Assembly (NCBI RefSeq): GCF_000195635.1 | Contig: NZ_GL882644.1 | Span: forward strand, 62,001 to 126,000 | Source: Bacteroides fluxus YIT 12057 | Lineage (GTDB): Bacteria > Bacteroidota > Bacteroidia > Bacteroidales > Bacteroidaceae | Direction: 5' to 3' | DNA: 64,000 nucleotides | Part shown: positions 19,180 to 28,407 of the stretch, piece after piece | Numbering within the stretch: the first letter of the stretch is position 1 | How the letters are laid out: each line of letters begins with the position of its first letter | The notes under the pieces: generated by a model | Databases searched by the model: none | What the model was told of the DNA's origin: nothing | What the model saw: only the letters and a program-made list of their open reading frames with translations | Program-made: the position numbers and the translations under genes

Positions 19180-19223
19180 AAAAAAAACAGCCGAAACCAT
19201 TCCTAAAGGATTAGTTTCGACTG
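19180..19223 (-). terminator. Intrinsic terminator after the capsule-locus 3' gene
   Basis: On the minus strand CAGTCGAAACTAATCC pairs with GGAATGGTTTCGGCTG (one mismatch and G-T pairs), followed by eight T residues. It lies 35 bp after the 19258 stop codon and marks the 3' end of the capsule transcription unit. Confidence 0.8.
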
Positions 19224-19257
19224 CGCCTAAAAACAAAGTAACCGCTGTTACCTGTCG

Positions 19258-19482
19258 TTAATCTTCATTTCTCTTCTTTCGAACAATAGATGGTGCTCCA
19301 AGTTCCTCACGTTTTACTACTTCCAGCCATCCACTCTGCTCCAGCTCAAAAAGAGCAGGATATACACGGAACTTGTCGGCACCGGAATAGAGGATAATGT
19401 CTTCTACAGATACTTCATTGGATGAAGCAGATATGTAGGTGATGATACGCTGAGTATCAAGAATTTTATAATTTACATCCAT
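19258..19482 (-). CDS. Small winged-helix-like protein at the capsule 3' end
   Basis: 74 residues (MDVNYKILDTQRIITYISAS ... APSIVRKKRNED). The pattern, with helices then KFRVYPALFELEQSGWLEVV, looks like a small winged-helix DNA-binding domain in which the RVYPALFELEQSG stretch would be the recognition helix. I know of no assigned function. The open frame continues upstream through a cupin fragment to 19635, so the ATG at 19482 is the natural but not the only possible start. It is the last gene before a strong terminator. Confidence 0.7.
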   Translation of the reverse strand: MDVNYKILDTQRIITYISASSNEVSVEDIILYSGADKFRVYPALFELEQSGWLEVVKREELGAPSIVRKKRNED

Positions 19483-19715
19483 AAAATCAATCGTTTTATT
19501 ATTTGAATATACCCATAAAATAGAGTCCGGTTCATACGCTTTTATACCATTCGCATACCCCTTTGGTACATGTAATACGGTACTCTTTACAGCAGAAAGT
19601 TGAAAGATTTCCGGCTTCAGTTCTAAAGAAAAGTTATATCAATTTTCACAAATGCAGTAGCAAATGAACCTTTCACGGCATAAAACCATTTCTTTTCATT
19701 TCCAAACCACTCCAT
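19483..19715 (-). pseudogene. Frameshifted WxcM/FdtA-like cupin (sugar isomerase/epimerase-like) remnant
   Basis: Two frames join into one protein-like sequence. The first, 19715 to 19623, starts MEWFGNEKKWFYAVKGSFAT, inside the 3' end of the glycosyltransferase gene. It then shifts at about 19637 to a frame reading LELKPEIFQLSAVKSTVLHV then PKGYANGIKAYEPDS. This resembles the small cupin proteins of sugar-nucleotide loci (WxcM/FdtA type). The second frame stays open into the winged-helix gene. One base change would be needed to restore the reading frame. Whether the shift is real or an assembly error is open. Confidence 0.6.
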
Positions 19716-20892
19716 CAATAAGCTTTATAATCATCTTCCTATTAAACACAGTTTCGCACAAACAAGCCGCATTATTAGCAATAGCCTTCTTCTCTTCATC
19801 CGTTAACTTCACAAAATGATTAAAACCAGCTGCAATATCGCCTAAATCAGTAGGCGAAGCCCCGAAACCTATTTGATACTTCTCTACAATATTCCTTACC
19901 TCACCATTGAATATCGCATAAATAGGCTTTCCTGTCGCTAAATAAGTTTGAAATTTAGATGGCATCATGGTCTCATAAAGCGGGACATCCTTTAATGATA
20001 TAATCAAAGCATCCCCCGCTTCATAATAATCAGACATTTCCGATAAAGGTTTACGCCCCGTAAAATTCACATTTGGAATACATTCATTCTTCGCTATATC
20101 CATCAATTCAGTCAAGAATGAACCATCTCCTATTATATTTAAGCAAGCGTTCGGACAGTCCTTTACAAACTGCCCAAACCCACGTAAAACGTTCTCCAGG
20201 TTTTGTACCTTACCAACATTACCTGCAAAAACGAAATTATAAGTTCCTGGCAACTCTATTTTTTTAGTCGGCTTATACTCCATAAGCGACCAATTCGGAG
20301 CAAAAAGTATATCCTTTTCAGGAGTATAATGATGAATTCTTTCTATAAAGCCCTCACAAGACACTAATATTGAATCACAGTTTTTATAAATCCATTTTAC
20401 AAATCGATCCAAACAAAAACTAAGTAATTTGGTTTTCTTGAAACCATAAGCATATACAGTTTCCGGCCATAAGTCCTGTGTCCAGATAGTAACCTTTGCG
20501 TTAAAAAGCTTTTTCAGAAAGATACCTGCCGTAGCCAAAGTCAAAGGTCCTGTTTGATAGATAAACACTCTATCAAAGCGTTTCCCAATGAACAAAACAA
20601 TCAAGCAGCTCCAAAAAACGAAAGAAAAATAATTCAATACTTTTATTATAGTGCTTTTCTCATATCCTTGCAGCACGGGGAAACGATGAATCTTTATCGT
20701 ATTAAAACAAGTAGTTTGATAAATTTTGTTCTTATACCCTTCATAAACCTTTCCAAAAGGATATGAAGGTGCACGAGTTAATACCTCAAATTGATATCCA
20801 TCCTTTTCCCATTCCCTCACTAAATCATTAATAAGAAAATCTTCAGGATAGAAAGCCTCCCCCAAAACCAATACCTTTTTTCTTTTCTCCAT
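19696..20892 (-). CDS. Family 4 glycosyltransferase (WbuB-like)
   Basis: 398 residues with two Rossmann halves: MEKRKKVLVLGEAFYPEDF at the N terminus, TIWTQDLWPETVYAYGF near 134 and the donor-binding half from about 215 (NFVFAGNVGKVQNLENVLRG, with the GT4 Glu region GDALIISLKDVPLYETMMPS). It follows the UDP-L-FucNAc synthesis genes, as WbuB does in Escherichia coli O26-type clusters. Transfer of L-FucNAc is therefore a reasonable guess from context, not shown by sequence. Confidence 0.88.
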   Translation of the reverse strand: MEKRKKVLVLGEAFYPEDFLINDLVREWEKDGYQFEVLTRAPSYPFGKVYEGYKNKIYQTTCFNTIKIHRFPVLQGYEKSTIIKVLNYFSFVFWSCLIVLFIGKRFDRVFIYQTGPLTLATAGIFLKKLFNAKVTIWTQDLWPETVYAYGFKKTKLLSFCLDRFVKWIYKNCDSILVSCEGFIERIHHYTPEKDILFAPNWSLMEYKPTKKIELPGTYNFVFAGNVGKVQNLENVLRGFGQFVKDCPNACLNIIGDGSFLTELMDIAKNECIPNVNFTGRKPLSEMSDYYEAGDALIISLKDVPLYETMMPSKFQTYLATGKPIYAIFNGEVRNIVEKYQIGFGASPTDLGDIAAGFNHFVKLTDEEKKAIANNAACLCETVFNRKMIIKLIDGVVWK

Positions 20893-20894
20893 TT

Positions 20895-21749
20895 CTAAAA
20901 ATATTGCATATACAAAGACTTATGACTCTCCATCCATGCAGCTTGTTCTATCAACATCTGTTTATAACTTGGCACATCATAGTCAAACCGTTCCGATTTA
21001 GCAATAGATTTGTCAATCCCATTCCCATCATAAGGCATTATATCAATATCCTGCCTGTTCCATATTTCTTTGAACAAGCCTAACAAATCGTACTTAGAAA
21101 TTCCTACTCCGTTACTCAACTGTAACAGCCCTGTTTTATTTTGTAACAAAGCAGCATCAATAGCTTTTGCCAATTCTAAAGTTGTCACACCACCCCATAT
21201 AGCTGTTTTAAAACCATTTACCTGTCCATGCTGATTCATAAACCAATGAAACAATCCTTCACCATTTCTTTTCAGTTCCGGACCGATAATGGAAGTACGA
21301 ATCGTCAAGTCCTTGTCATTTATGACTTCGCCAAGAGCTTTACTACGTCCGTACACATCATCCGCATCTCTGAAATCCTCTTCCGTATAGCCCCCCTTTT
21401 TACCGGAGAAAACGCAATCTGTACTGATATGAACCAATTTCGCATCAACTTCATCAGCTAATTTCTTCAATAAATGCGGGAAATAAGCATTGATTAAAAT
21501 CGCATTATCAGGATGCTCTTTAGAACCTTTTATCAGTACTCCAATACAGTTGATAATGACTTCCGGCTGTTCTTTATGCACAATTTCGGCCACTGCATCT
21601 CTATTTGTCACATCAACAACTATGCTATTTTCATTCAGCGGGGTACGAAACACAACATTAGCAATGTTATATTTCCCGGTACTTCGCAGATAGGAATAGA
21701 CGATGTGTCCGGCCATACCAGTGGCGCCGAACAACAAAATTTTTCTCAT
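20895..21749 (-). CDS. RmlD-like NAD(P)-dependent sugar reductase (FnlB/CapF role)
   Basis: 284 residues, short-chain dehydrogenase fold: ILLFGATGMAGHIVYSYLRS (cofactor loop), LVHISTDCVFSGKKGGYTEE and the YGRSKALGE Tyr-x3-Lys pair. Placed between a UDP-GlcNAc dehydratase and a 2-epimerase, it should reduce the 4-keto intermediate on the way to UDP-N-acetyl-L-fucosamine, as FnlB/WbjC/CapF do. Unlike S. aureus CapF it lacks a C-terminal cupin domain. Confidence 0.87.
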   Translation of the reverse strand: MRKILLFGATGMAGHIVYSYLRSTGKYNIANVVFRTPLNENSIVVDVTNRDAVAEIVHKEQPEVIINCIGVLIKGSKEHPDNAILINAYFPHLLKKLADEVDAKLVHISTDCVFSGKKGGYTEEDFRDADDVYGRSKALGEVINDKDLTIRTSIIGPELKRNGEGLFHWFMNQHGQVNGFKTAIWGGVTTLELAKAIDAALLQNKTGLLQLSNGVGISKYDLLGLFKEIWNRQDIDIMPYDGNGIDKSIAKSERFDYDVPSYKQMLIEQAAWMESHKSLYMQYF

Positions 21750-21765
21750 GAATTACCCAAAATTA

Positions 21766-22896
21766 TCAGATGTTCTTATGCCATACCGTACGGTTGACAT
21801 AATCCGTATAGGAAAGAATAATACGCACTACTTTTTTTGATACATTATCTGCCTCATAGTCAGGAATTGAATGTATAACATCTCTCCCCTCGGCATATTG
21901 TGAAGTCACCACATCAATGGAATCTAATATACGATCGCTATTCAGCCCGGTCATTATCAGCGTACCTTCATCCATACCCTCGGGACGTTCGTGAGCTTGA
22001 CGTATAGTAATGGCAGGAAAGTGGAGAATAGACGATTCCTCTGTAATCGTTCCACTGTCCGAGATAACACAAAAGGCATTTTGCTGCAACTTGATATACT
22101 CTAAAAAGCCAAAAGGTTTCATGAACTCAATCATCGGATTCGAATTAACAAAACCCATAGCCTCCAGTTTTTTGCGTGTACGTGGATGTGTAGAAACAAT
22201 TACTTTCTTATGATATTTATCGACTATTGCATTCAAAGAGTCCAGCAGATCAGTAAAATTCTTTTCCGAATCTACATTCTCTTCACGATGAGTGCTGACA
22301 ATGAAATACCCTCCCTTTTTAAGTCCCTCATTTTTCAAGACATCACACTTCTCAATATCCTCTTTATGGTAAAGTAAAACCTCTGTCATTGGTGAACCGG
22401 TCTTGATTACTGTCTCAGGCTTTAATCCTTCGGCAAGCAAATATTTACGGGCATGTTCAGAAAGGGGCATATTGATATCACTGAGGTGATCTACAATTTT
22501 TCGGTTAATCTCCTCAGGTACACGTTGGTCAAAACATCTGTTACCAGCCTCCATGTGGAAAATAGGAATTTTCTTACGTTTGGCCGAGATAACCGATATA
22601 CAGCTATTCGTATCTCCATACAGCAATATGGCATCCGGCTTCACTTCTTCCATCAGATCATCCGACTTACGAATGACATTAGCAATCGTTTCAGCAGCGT
22701 TCTTTCCTGCTGCTTCCAAAAAATAATCCGGCTTACGAATACGAAGTTCCTGAAAGAATATTTCATTCAATTCATAATCAAAATTCTGACCTGTATGCAC
22801 TATTATGTGCTCAGTATATTTATCAAGTTCTGCCATGACCCGGCTCAATTTTATAATCTCCGGACGGGTACCGACAATAGTCATTACTTTCAACAT
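21766..22896 (-). CDS. Non-hydrolysing UDP-N-acetylglucosamine 2-epimerase family (FnlC/CapG/WbjD)
   Basis: 376 residues from MLKVMTIVGTRPEIIKLSRV. A frame 24 codons longer exists but its leader is not family-like and would overlap the upstream gene. The GTRPEIIKLS opening, LLYGDTNSCISVI, HMEAGNRCFDQRVPEEINRK and ISDSGTITEESSILHFPAIT are signatures of the WecB/CapG family. It would convert UDP-2-acetamido-2,6-dideoxy-L-talose to UDP-L-FucNAc as the third step of the set. Confidence 0.93.
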   Translation of the reverse strand: MLKVMTIVGTRPEIIKLSRVMAELDKYTEHIIVHTGQNFDYELNEIFFQELRIRKPDYFLEAAGKNAAETIANVIRKSDDLMEEVKPDAILLYGDTNSCISVISAKRKKIPIFHMEAGNRCFDQRVPEEINRKIVDHLSDINMPLSEHARKYLLAEGLKPETVIKTGSPMTEVLLYHKEDIEKCDVLKNEGLKKGGYFIVSTHREENVDSEKNFTDLLDSLNAIVDKYHKKVIVSTHPRTRKKLEAMGFVNSNPMIEFMKPFGFLEYIKLQQNAFCVISDSGTITEESSILHFPAITIRQAHERPEGMDEGTLIMTGLNSDRILDSIDVVTSQYAEGRDVIHSIPDYEADNVSKKVVRIILSYTDYVNRTVWHKNI

Positions 22897-22912
22897 AGTA
22901 TTTGTATTAACG

Positions 22913-23968
22913 TTATTCACTGCGAATTTCTCTGGCTTTAGCTCTTGCTTCCAAGCCCATATCTTCACGGATAAAGCGTAACTTCATCAATAGTTCTTTC
23001 ATACCTTCTACATCAAGTCGACGCGTATTATGACTATGGTAATCTTCTATCTTAGATACTTCTTCATTTCCTTTAGTGAAAAACTTGTCATAATTCAAAT
23101 CACGCGTATCACAAGGAATGCGGTAATAATCTCCCATATCAACAGCACGCACCATTTCTTCGCGTGTTACAAGGGTTTCGTACAGTTTCTCACCGTGACG
23201 AGTTCCTATGATTTTAACTTCCGTATCTGTTTTATAGATTTCTTTCAAAGCTGTTGCAAGAGTCTCCAAGGTAGCAGCAGGCGCCTTCTGTACAAACAAA
23301 TCACCATTATGCGCATGAGTAAAAGCATAAATCACCAAATCAACAGCATCGTCAAGCGTCATCATAAAACGAGTCATATTGGGATCGGTAATTGTAATAT
23401 GTTTACCTTCCATCATCTGTTCTACCCACAAAGGAATTACCGAACCACGACTAGCCATAACATTCCCGTAACGTGTACAGCAAATTGTGGTCTTTGCTCC
23501 TTCGCCCAGTTCACGCCCTTTTGCTACCGCCACTTTTTCCATCAAAGCTTTACTCATCCCCATTGCATTGATTGGATAAGCTGCTTTGTCAGTAGAGAGC
23601 ACAACAACACTTTCCACACCGTGCTCTATGGCAGAATTTAGCACGTTTTCTGTACCCATTACATTCGTATTCACCGCTTCAATAGGGAAGAACTCACAAG
23701 AAGGAACCTGTTTCAATGCAGCAGCACTGAATACATAATTCACTCCTTTCATAGCAACATCTACCGAGCCTTTATCTCGTACATTCCCAATATAAAACTT
23801 TACTTTAGGATTTTGTAATGCATGGCGCATGTCATCCTGCTTCTTTTCATCACGAGAAAATATGCGGATTTCCTTGATATCGGAATCAAGAAAACGACGC
23901 AATACGGCATTACCGAAGGAACCTGTTCCACCGGTAATTAATAAGACTTTGTCTTTAAATATGGACAT
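22913..23968 (-). CDS. UDP-N-acetylglucosamine 4,6-dehydratase/5-epimerase (FnlA/CapE/WbjB)
   Basis: 351 residues of the extended SDR type: LLITGGTGSFGNAVLRRFLD (NAD loop), FSRDEKKQDDMRHAL, SAAALKQVPSCEFFPIEAVN and the SMSKALMEK-like GMSKALMEKVAVAKG in place of Tyr-x3-Lys, as in inverting dehydratases of this group. It opens the UDP-L-FucNAc pathway from UDP-GlcNAc. The next two genes carry the following steps, with 16-17 bp gaps. Confidence 0.93.
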   Translation of the reverse strand: MSIFKDKVLLITGGTGSFGNAVLRRFLDSDIKEIRIFSRDEKKQDDMRHALQNPKVKFYIGNVRDKGSVDVAMKGVNYVFSAAALKQVPSCEFFPIEAVNTNVMGTENVLNSAIEHGVESVVVLSTDKAAYPINAMGMSKALMEKVAVAKGRELGEGAKTTICCTRYGNVMASRGSVIPLWVEQMMEGKHITITDPNMTRFMMTLDDAVDLVIYAFTHAHNGDLFVQKAPAATLETLATALKEIYKTDTEVKIIGTRHGEKLYETLVTREEMVRAVDMGDYYRIPCDTRDLNYDKFFTKGNEEVSKIEDYHSHNTRRLDVEGMKELLMKLRFIREDMGLEARAKAREIRSE

Positions 23969-24055
23969 TATTTTTATATTATTGGAATTAAATGATTATC
24001 CAAATTAAGATTCAAAAAGAATAAGAGATACAACATCAACCAACATAATAATAGC

Positions 24056-25156
24056 TTAATGGGAATATATATACTGCTTTATCTGCTTATTAGAATAGCT
24101 AAGAAGAAAACTCTTTTTAAATTCGATTCTTTTATCTAAAGATAGATTAAGTGTTCTCATGACACATAAAAAGTCATTTGGAGTTTCAGCTTGAATCATA
24201 AATTCACCAAAATCTTCTGCAATACCTTCAAATGATAATTGCGTTCCTATTATGGGTGTTCCACACGCCAATGCTTCGATGACTTTCACTTTTACTCCTG
24301 CGCCCGTAAAAAGAGGAGATATTAAAGCCTTTGAATTAGCTATAATTGGATAAGGATTCTCTACAAAACCTAAATATTCTATATTATCAAACTGAGATAT
24401 TATCTCCTTAAGCTTTTCATGTAATCCTGCGCCAATAATTTTAAAACTGATACTATTATCACATTGAGGCAATACATTCTTAATAAACCATTCCAATCCT
24501 TCATAATTATCATCACGTTTCCACATTGCAAAAAACACGTAATAGTCTCCTAAATATTCAGGAAATGTGTCTACAATATCTTCAGATAAATAAAATGTAG
24601 TGACCCTTGAAGAAATACCGAAATAAGTATCTATGAGATCCGAATCTTTTTGCGAAAATGTAAATATATTTCCATTACTAACTGAAAGTATCCATTTCTC
24701 TGTTCTAAAACAAAATCTCGATAATAGTGGATTTCCCTTTCTCGAATAGCGCTGGGTTATAACATCATGAGACATTAGTACTTTATTCTTATGCCTTAGC
24801 AACTTTGCATAGAGAAACATCTGACTAAAATCAAAATAAACAATGTCATAATCTTTCTGCTTTAGCAGTTTTTTCAAGAAAACATATACAAATAAATTGA
24901 ATTTTGCTGTAAATAGAGGAAATAGAAAAAATAAAAAGGCACAGTTAAAGAGCTTAGAAAAGACGCTTGTTTTAAACTCCTTTATTATTCTTATATGAGA
25001 ATTACATGGCGTATAAGAGTCCTCACCTTGCATTTTGAACAATACAACATCCACAATATTCTCATGTGATATATCCTCTATAAAGAGTCTTGTATAGTTC
25101 ACGCCGGCCCCGATTTTACTTGGTACAAATGGAGTAATTAGAAGAATATGTTTCAT
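24056..25156 (-). CDS. Glycosyltransferase, family 4 type
   Basis: 366 residues. The C-terminal half has a recognisable donor-site pattern: FKIIGAGLHEKLKEIISQFD, IEYLGFVENPYPIIANSKAL and SPLFTGAGVKVKVIEALACG with the conserved Glu, then GTPIIGTQLSFEGIAED. Acceptor and donor sugars cannot be read from the sequence. It overlaps the GT2 gene upstream by 4 bp (ATGA). Strongly AT-rich compared with the flanking housekeeping genes, as usual for capsule interiors. Confidence 0.87.
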   Translation of the reverse strand: MKHILLITPFVPSKIGAGVNYTRLFIEDISHENIVDVVLFKMQGEDSYTPCNSHIRIIKEFKTSVFSKLFNCAFLFFLFPLFTAKFNLFVYVFLKKLLKQKDYDIVYFDFSQMFLYAKLLRHKNKVLMSHDVITQRYSRKGNPLLSRFCFRTEKWILSVSNGNIFTFSQKDSDLIDTYFGISSRVTTFYLSEDIVDTFPEYLGDYYVFFAMWKRDDNYEGLEWFIKNVLPQCDNSISFKIIGAGLHEKLKEIISQFDNIEYLGFVENPYPIIANSKALISPLFTGAGVKVKVIEALACGTPIIGTQLSFEGIAEDFGEFMIQAETPNDFLCVMRTLNLSLDKRIEFKKSFLLSYSNKQIKQYIYSH

Positions 25157-26139
25157 CTCAATAACCTATAATAAAACTTACGACTTAAAAGATAAATTGC
25201 TCGGTACAACGAGCCTAAATTTTCCGATATTCCAAACACATAAATAAAATAAAATCTAAAAAATCCTAATTGACTTAATGATACAGATTGCTTCATATAT
25301 TTATTATAAATTAAATTGGATAGATCTGCACACATAGCAGGTACTCCTCCATCTTTCAAGAATGAAAAATATTCTCCTAATATAAAACAATTGTAAGCTT
25401 TCTCATAATCACCACAGAGTATCTGACGAGAAGAAAGGAAATTATTAATCCATTGTAAATATAATAATCTCGCTGTGGCAGTTTTAACACTATGAGCATT
25501 AACCATTGATGAGTCTCTTTGTATATAATGATAAATACATTCATCAATAGAAGAATATTTAACATTACCTTTGTCAATTATCTGAACATTTGTGACAACA
25601 TCTTCACCAATTGTTATGCTGGATGGAGTATTTGTTTCTTCGAAAATATTTTTACGTATCAATTTCCCCCAAATTGTGGGACCAAACGTTTTATATAATA
25701 AATTATAATACATACCCTCACGATTTTTCCCATATTTAAAAGAATTGTGCGTTTTACCAATAACTCCTCCTCTTTCTGTCTCAATCCAGAAATTAGCAAT
25801 AACCATATCAGAGTTTTCTTTTTTTTGTTCATTTACCAATAGTAAAATAGCATCATTGGTTATAATATCATCTGAGTCCAAAAAGAAAATGAAATCAGCA
25901 TTTGCTTCTCTTACTCCAGTTTTCCTAGCCTCAACTAAACCTTCATTTTTTTTATTTATAATCCGAAATCTATCATCTTTCTTCATAAACTCTTCAACGA
26001 TTAAACATGAAGAATCCGTACTACCATCATTTACTATAACTATATCCAAATTAACGTAGCTTTGCCTTTCACAGCTTTCTAAACAAGCATACAAATATTT
26101 TTCCGAATTATATACTGGTATAATTATTGAAACTAACAT
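25153..26139 (-). CDS. Family 2 glycosyltransferase
   Basis: 328 residues. Classic GT2 (GT-A) opening MLVSIIIPVYNSEKYLYACL, VIVNDGSTDSSCLIVEEF and the metal-binding FIFFLDSDDIITNDAI at about residue 90. Likely adds one capsule repeat-unit sugar. It overlaps neighbours on both sides, so it is part of one continuous transcript. Confidence 0.92.
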   Translation of the reverse strand: MLVSIIIPVYNSEKYLYACLESCERQSYVNLDIVIVNDGSTDSSCLIVEEFMKKDDRFRIINKKNEGLVEARKTGVREANADFIFFLDSDDIITNDAILLLVNEQKKENSDMVIANFWIETERGGVIGKTHNSFKYGKNREGMYYNLLYKTFGPTIWGKLIRKNIFEETNTPSSITIGEDVVTNVQIIDKGNVKYSSIDECIYHYIQRDSSMVNAHSVKTATARLLYLQWINNFLSSRQILCGDYEKAYNCFILGEYFSFLKDGGVPAMCADLSNLIYNKYMKQSVSLSQLGFFRFYFIYVFGISENLGSLYRAIYLLSRKFYYRLLR

Positions 26140-27458
26140 AATTTTCTTTTTTTTGTAGATAAATAGTTAAAGAAATAAGCCAACAGAAAACCAAACAAAA
26201 GAAATTTCAAAAGGAAAAACAATGAACTTCGCACAATATACACAGAAAAACCTGCTATTATTATATATAATAAAGATGAATAATATGAAACTTTTAAATG
26301 TGATTTTATAATACACAAAATATAACCAAATAAAAAAGGGAATATAATCACCCCAAGTATACCAAAAGATAAATAAAGATCAGCAATAAAATTAGTTCCC
26401 ATTCCTGCCGAAGAGCCTAAATAATCAGTAAACAAAGTTGCAGAATTTGTTTGATGAGGACCTATAGAGAACACACTTTCCACATATCCCTGCAAAAAAG
26501 GTATAACAGACAAGATAGAAGCCAAACTCGACACTCCATACGTAATTCCCTGCTTATTAACTATTTCAATCGACAAATAAGTATTAGTATTAGGTATAAA
26601 CAAGTCAGAAATCATATAATACCATTCTAAATTCCAATTAGTATCATAACCTGCTCGAAAAGATTGAAGAATCCACATTAGCATAATTCCTACTATCATA
26701 AATACTAGAAATCTGCAAATTGATTGATTCTTTATCAACACAGAATAAGCTACAATAGAAGATAAAAGAATTATAGATGCATTTGTACGAGAGCCAACTA
26801 TAGCGAAATGTAAAGATATCCAAAGTACCAATAGAAAGGCAATCCAATTATAATGATATCCAGCTACATTACTCTTATTCCAAAATTCATTAAAACACAT
26901 AATAGGACAAAGTACCTGAAGTAAAACTAACACATAATTTGCAACAGAGCTCCCCCCACTTTCTCCTTTGTACACTTTCAAAAAATTATCAAATCCTCCG
27001 AGTAAATAGAAAACGATATACAAAACTAAACTAGCAGTAATAACAATACCGTTGCTCACCCTCACTCTCTGCAATGAATTACGAATATGTGGCTGTTTTT
27101 TTTCAACTAAGTTTCCAATAAAAAAACAAAGAATAGCTATAGTAGATAAAGCTACACCTTTATTTATAGTGGTTAAATCATAATACTGATTAAATGAGAA
27201 TAAAAAAGCTGTTTGATCATCAAAAACAAAAAGTGGGAAAATATAAACCATTAAAAATGTTATAAAAACAAAAAACGGTTCAAAATCAAGGAAGTTTTTT
27301 ATTTTCTTGTTTCTAAAATAGATAATAGAGGAAAATAAGAAACTTATAAATAGAAAAAAATTATAGTTGAAAGAAAATGAAGTCGGACACCAAAACAGAG
27401 ATAAAATAACTACGATTGTTATTATAGATATAGACAGTTGATTATAAGCAACTTTCAT
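26133..27458 (-). CDS. wzy: Wzy-like O-antigen/capsule repeat-unit polymerase
   Basis: 441 residues with about eleven hydrophobic spans and a large periplasmic-type loop between the later spans (SFRAGYDTNWNLEWYYMISD ... GPHQTNSATLFTDYLG). This membrane pattern, together with Wzx and glycosyltransferases in the same locus, supports a Wzy polymerase. Wzy sequences are too divergent for motif proof, so the call rests on topology and context. Confidence 0.8.
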   Translation of the reverse strand: MKVAYNQLSISIITIVVILSLFWCPTSFSFNYNFFLFISFLFSSIIYFRNKKIKNFLDFEPFFVFITFLMVYIFPLFVFDDQTAFLFSFNQYYDLTTINKGVALSTIAILCFFIGNLVEKKQPHIRNSLQRVRVSNGIVITASLVLYIVFYLLGGFDNFLKVYKGESGGSSVANYVLVLLQVLCPIMCFNEFWNKSNVAGYHYNWIAFLLVLWISLHFAIVGSRTNASIILLSSIVAYSVLIKNQSICRFLVFMIVGIMLMWILQSFRAGYDTNWNLEWYYMISDLFIPNTNTYLSIEIVNKQGITYGVSSLASILSVIPFLQGYVESVFSIGPHQTNSATLFTDYLGSSAGMGTNFIADLYLSFGILGVIIFPFLFGYILCIIKSHLKVSYYSSLLYIIIAGFSVYIVRSSLFFLLKFLLFGFLLAYFFNYLSTKKRKLC

Positions 27459-28402
27459 TTTTTTATCAAATTAAGAATTGAATCCATCATCTTAAAACCC
27501 ACAAATTTCAATAAAAACAGGACGCATTTTACCTTAAATGGAGAATCACTATATAATATATCATATAGCGAAACCTCATCAAGCACGGCAGCATAACCCA
27601 AATATGTTTTCTTACTAAGTTTTTCTACTAGAATTTGAGGCATAATTATTCTATAAAATAGATTAAAAAAAATAGTATGATCTTCTATTTTGTTTTTTCT
27701 AATTATTATTTGCAGTATAAACAAGTTATAATCCACTGCCATTTTTTTATGCATTACTGAAGTGTCTCTATATCTATAATAATAACAACCTTCTTTTACA
27801 ACAAGATAAGATTTACATCTTTGCAATGCTTCCATAAGAAAGACAACATCTTCTCCTACCGTAAGCATCTCATCAAAACAAATTCCTTGTAATAAAGAAC
27901 GTTTAAATAAATGTCCCCAAACTTCAAATCGTGGATTAGTAAACCAATAATTAAATATGGAAACAGGCTTTGATAATTCAAGATTACACTGAATCCTATT
28001 AAGATATTCTTTTTCTTTGTTGCCTGCGAAATATAAACCCGGAAACTCAATTATTTCATATTTTATATCACTTAAATATAAGTGATATAATTGAAATAAC
28101 ATATCATCTTCCATGAGCATATCATCTCCGTCAACAAAAGTCACATAATCCCCACACGCATATTGCAATCCTATATTTCTTGCGGAACTTACCCCACCAT
28201 TCTTTTTATGAAAAACTTTAATGCGACAATCAATACTAGCATACTTATCACATATTTTTCCCGAGTTATCCTTGCTACCATCATTTATTAATAATAATTC
28301 GAAATCACTATAGTTTTGGGATAATATACTTTCAATGCATTGGCATAAGTACTGTTCAACATTATATACAGGAACTATAATTGATATTTTAGGCTGCTCC
28401 AT
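27455..28402 (-). CDS. Family 2 glycosyltransferase
   Basis: 315 residues: PKISIIVPVYNVEQYLCQCI, LLINDGSKDNSGKICDKYAS, GGVSSARNIGLQYACGDYVT and FVDGDDMLMEDDM (DxD) are the standard GT-A motifs. The C-terminal part (VGEDVVFLMEALQRC) matches capsule GT2 enzymes. Overlaps the wzy start by 4 bp. Confidence 0.93.
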   Translation of the reverse strand: MEQPKISIIVPVYNVEQYLCQCIESILSQNYSDFELLLINDGSKDNSGKICDKYASIDCRIKVFHKKNGGVSSARNIGLQYACGDYVTFVDGDDMLMEDDMLFQLYHLYLSDIKYEIIEFPGLYFAGNKEKEYLNRIQCNLELSKPVSIFNYWFTNPRFEVWGHLFKRSLLQGICFDEMLTVGEDVVFLMEALQRCKSYLVVKEGCYYYRYRDTSVMHKKMAVDYNLFILQIIIRKNKIEDHTIFFNLFYRIIMPQILVEKLSKKTYLGYAAVLDEVSLYDILYSDSPFKVKCVLFLLKFVGFKMMDSILNLIKK

Positions 28403-28407
28403 TAGTT

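Noticed and set aside
19180..19223. Possible riboswitch-like fold downstream of the capsule locus
   Set aside because: A simple stem with a T run on the minus strand; explained as a terminator.
22897..22968. N-terminal extension of the 2-epimerase gene
   Set aside because: It would overlap the upstream dehydratase gene; the family start MLKVMTIVGTRPE is intact without it.
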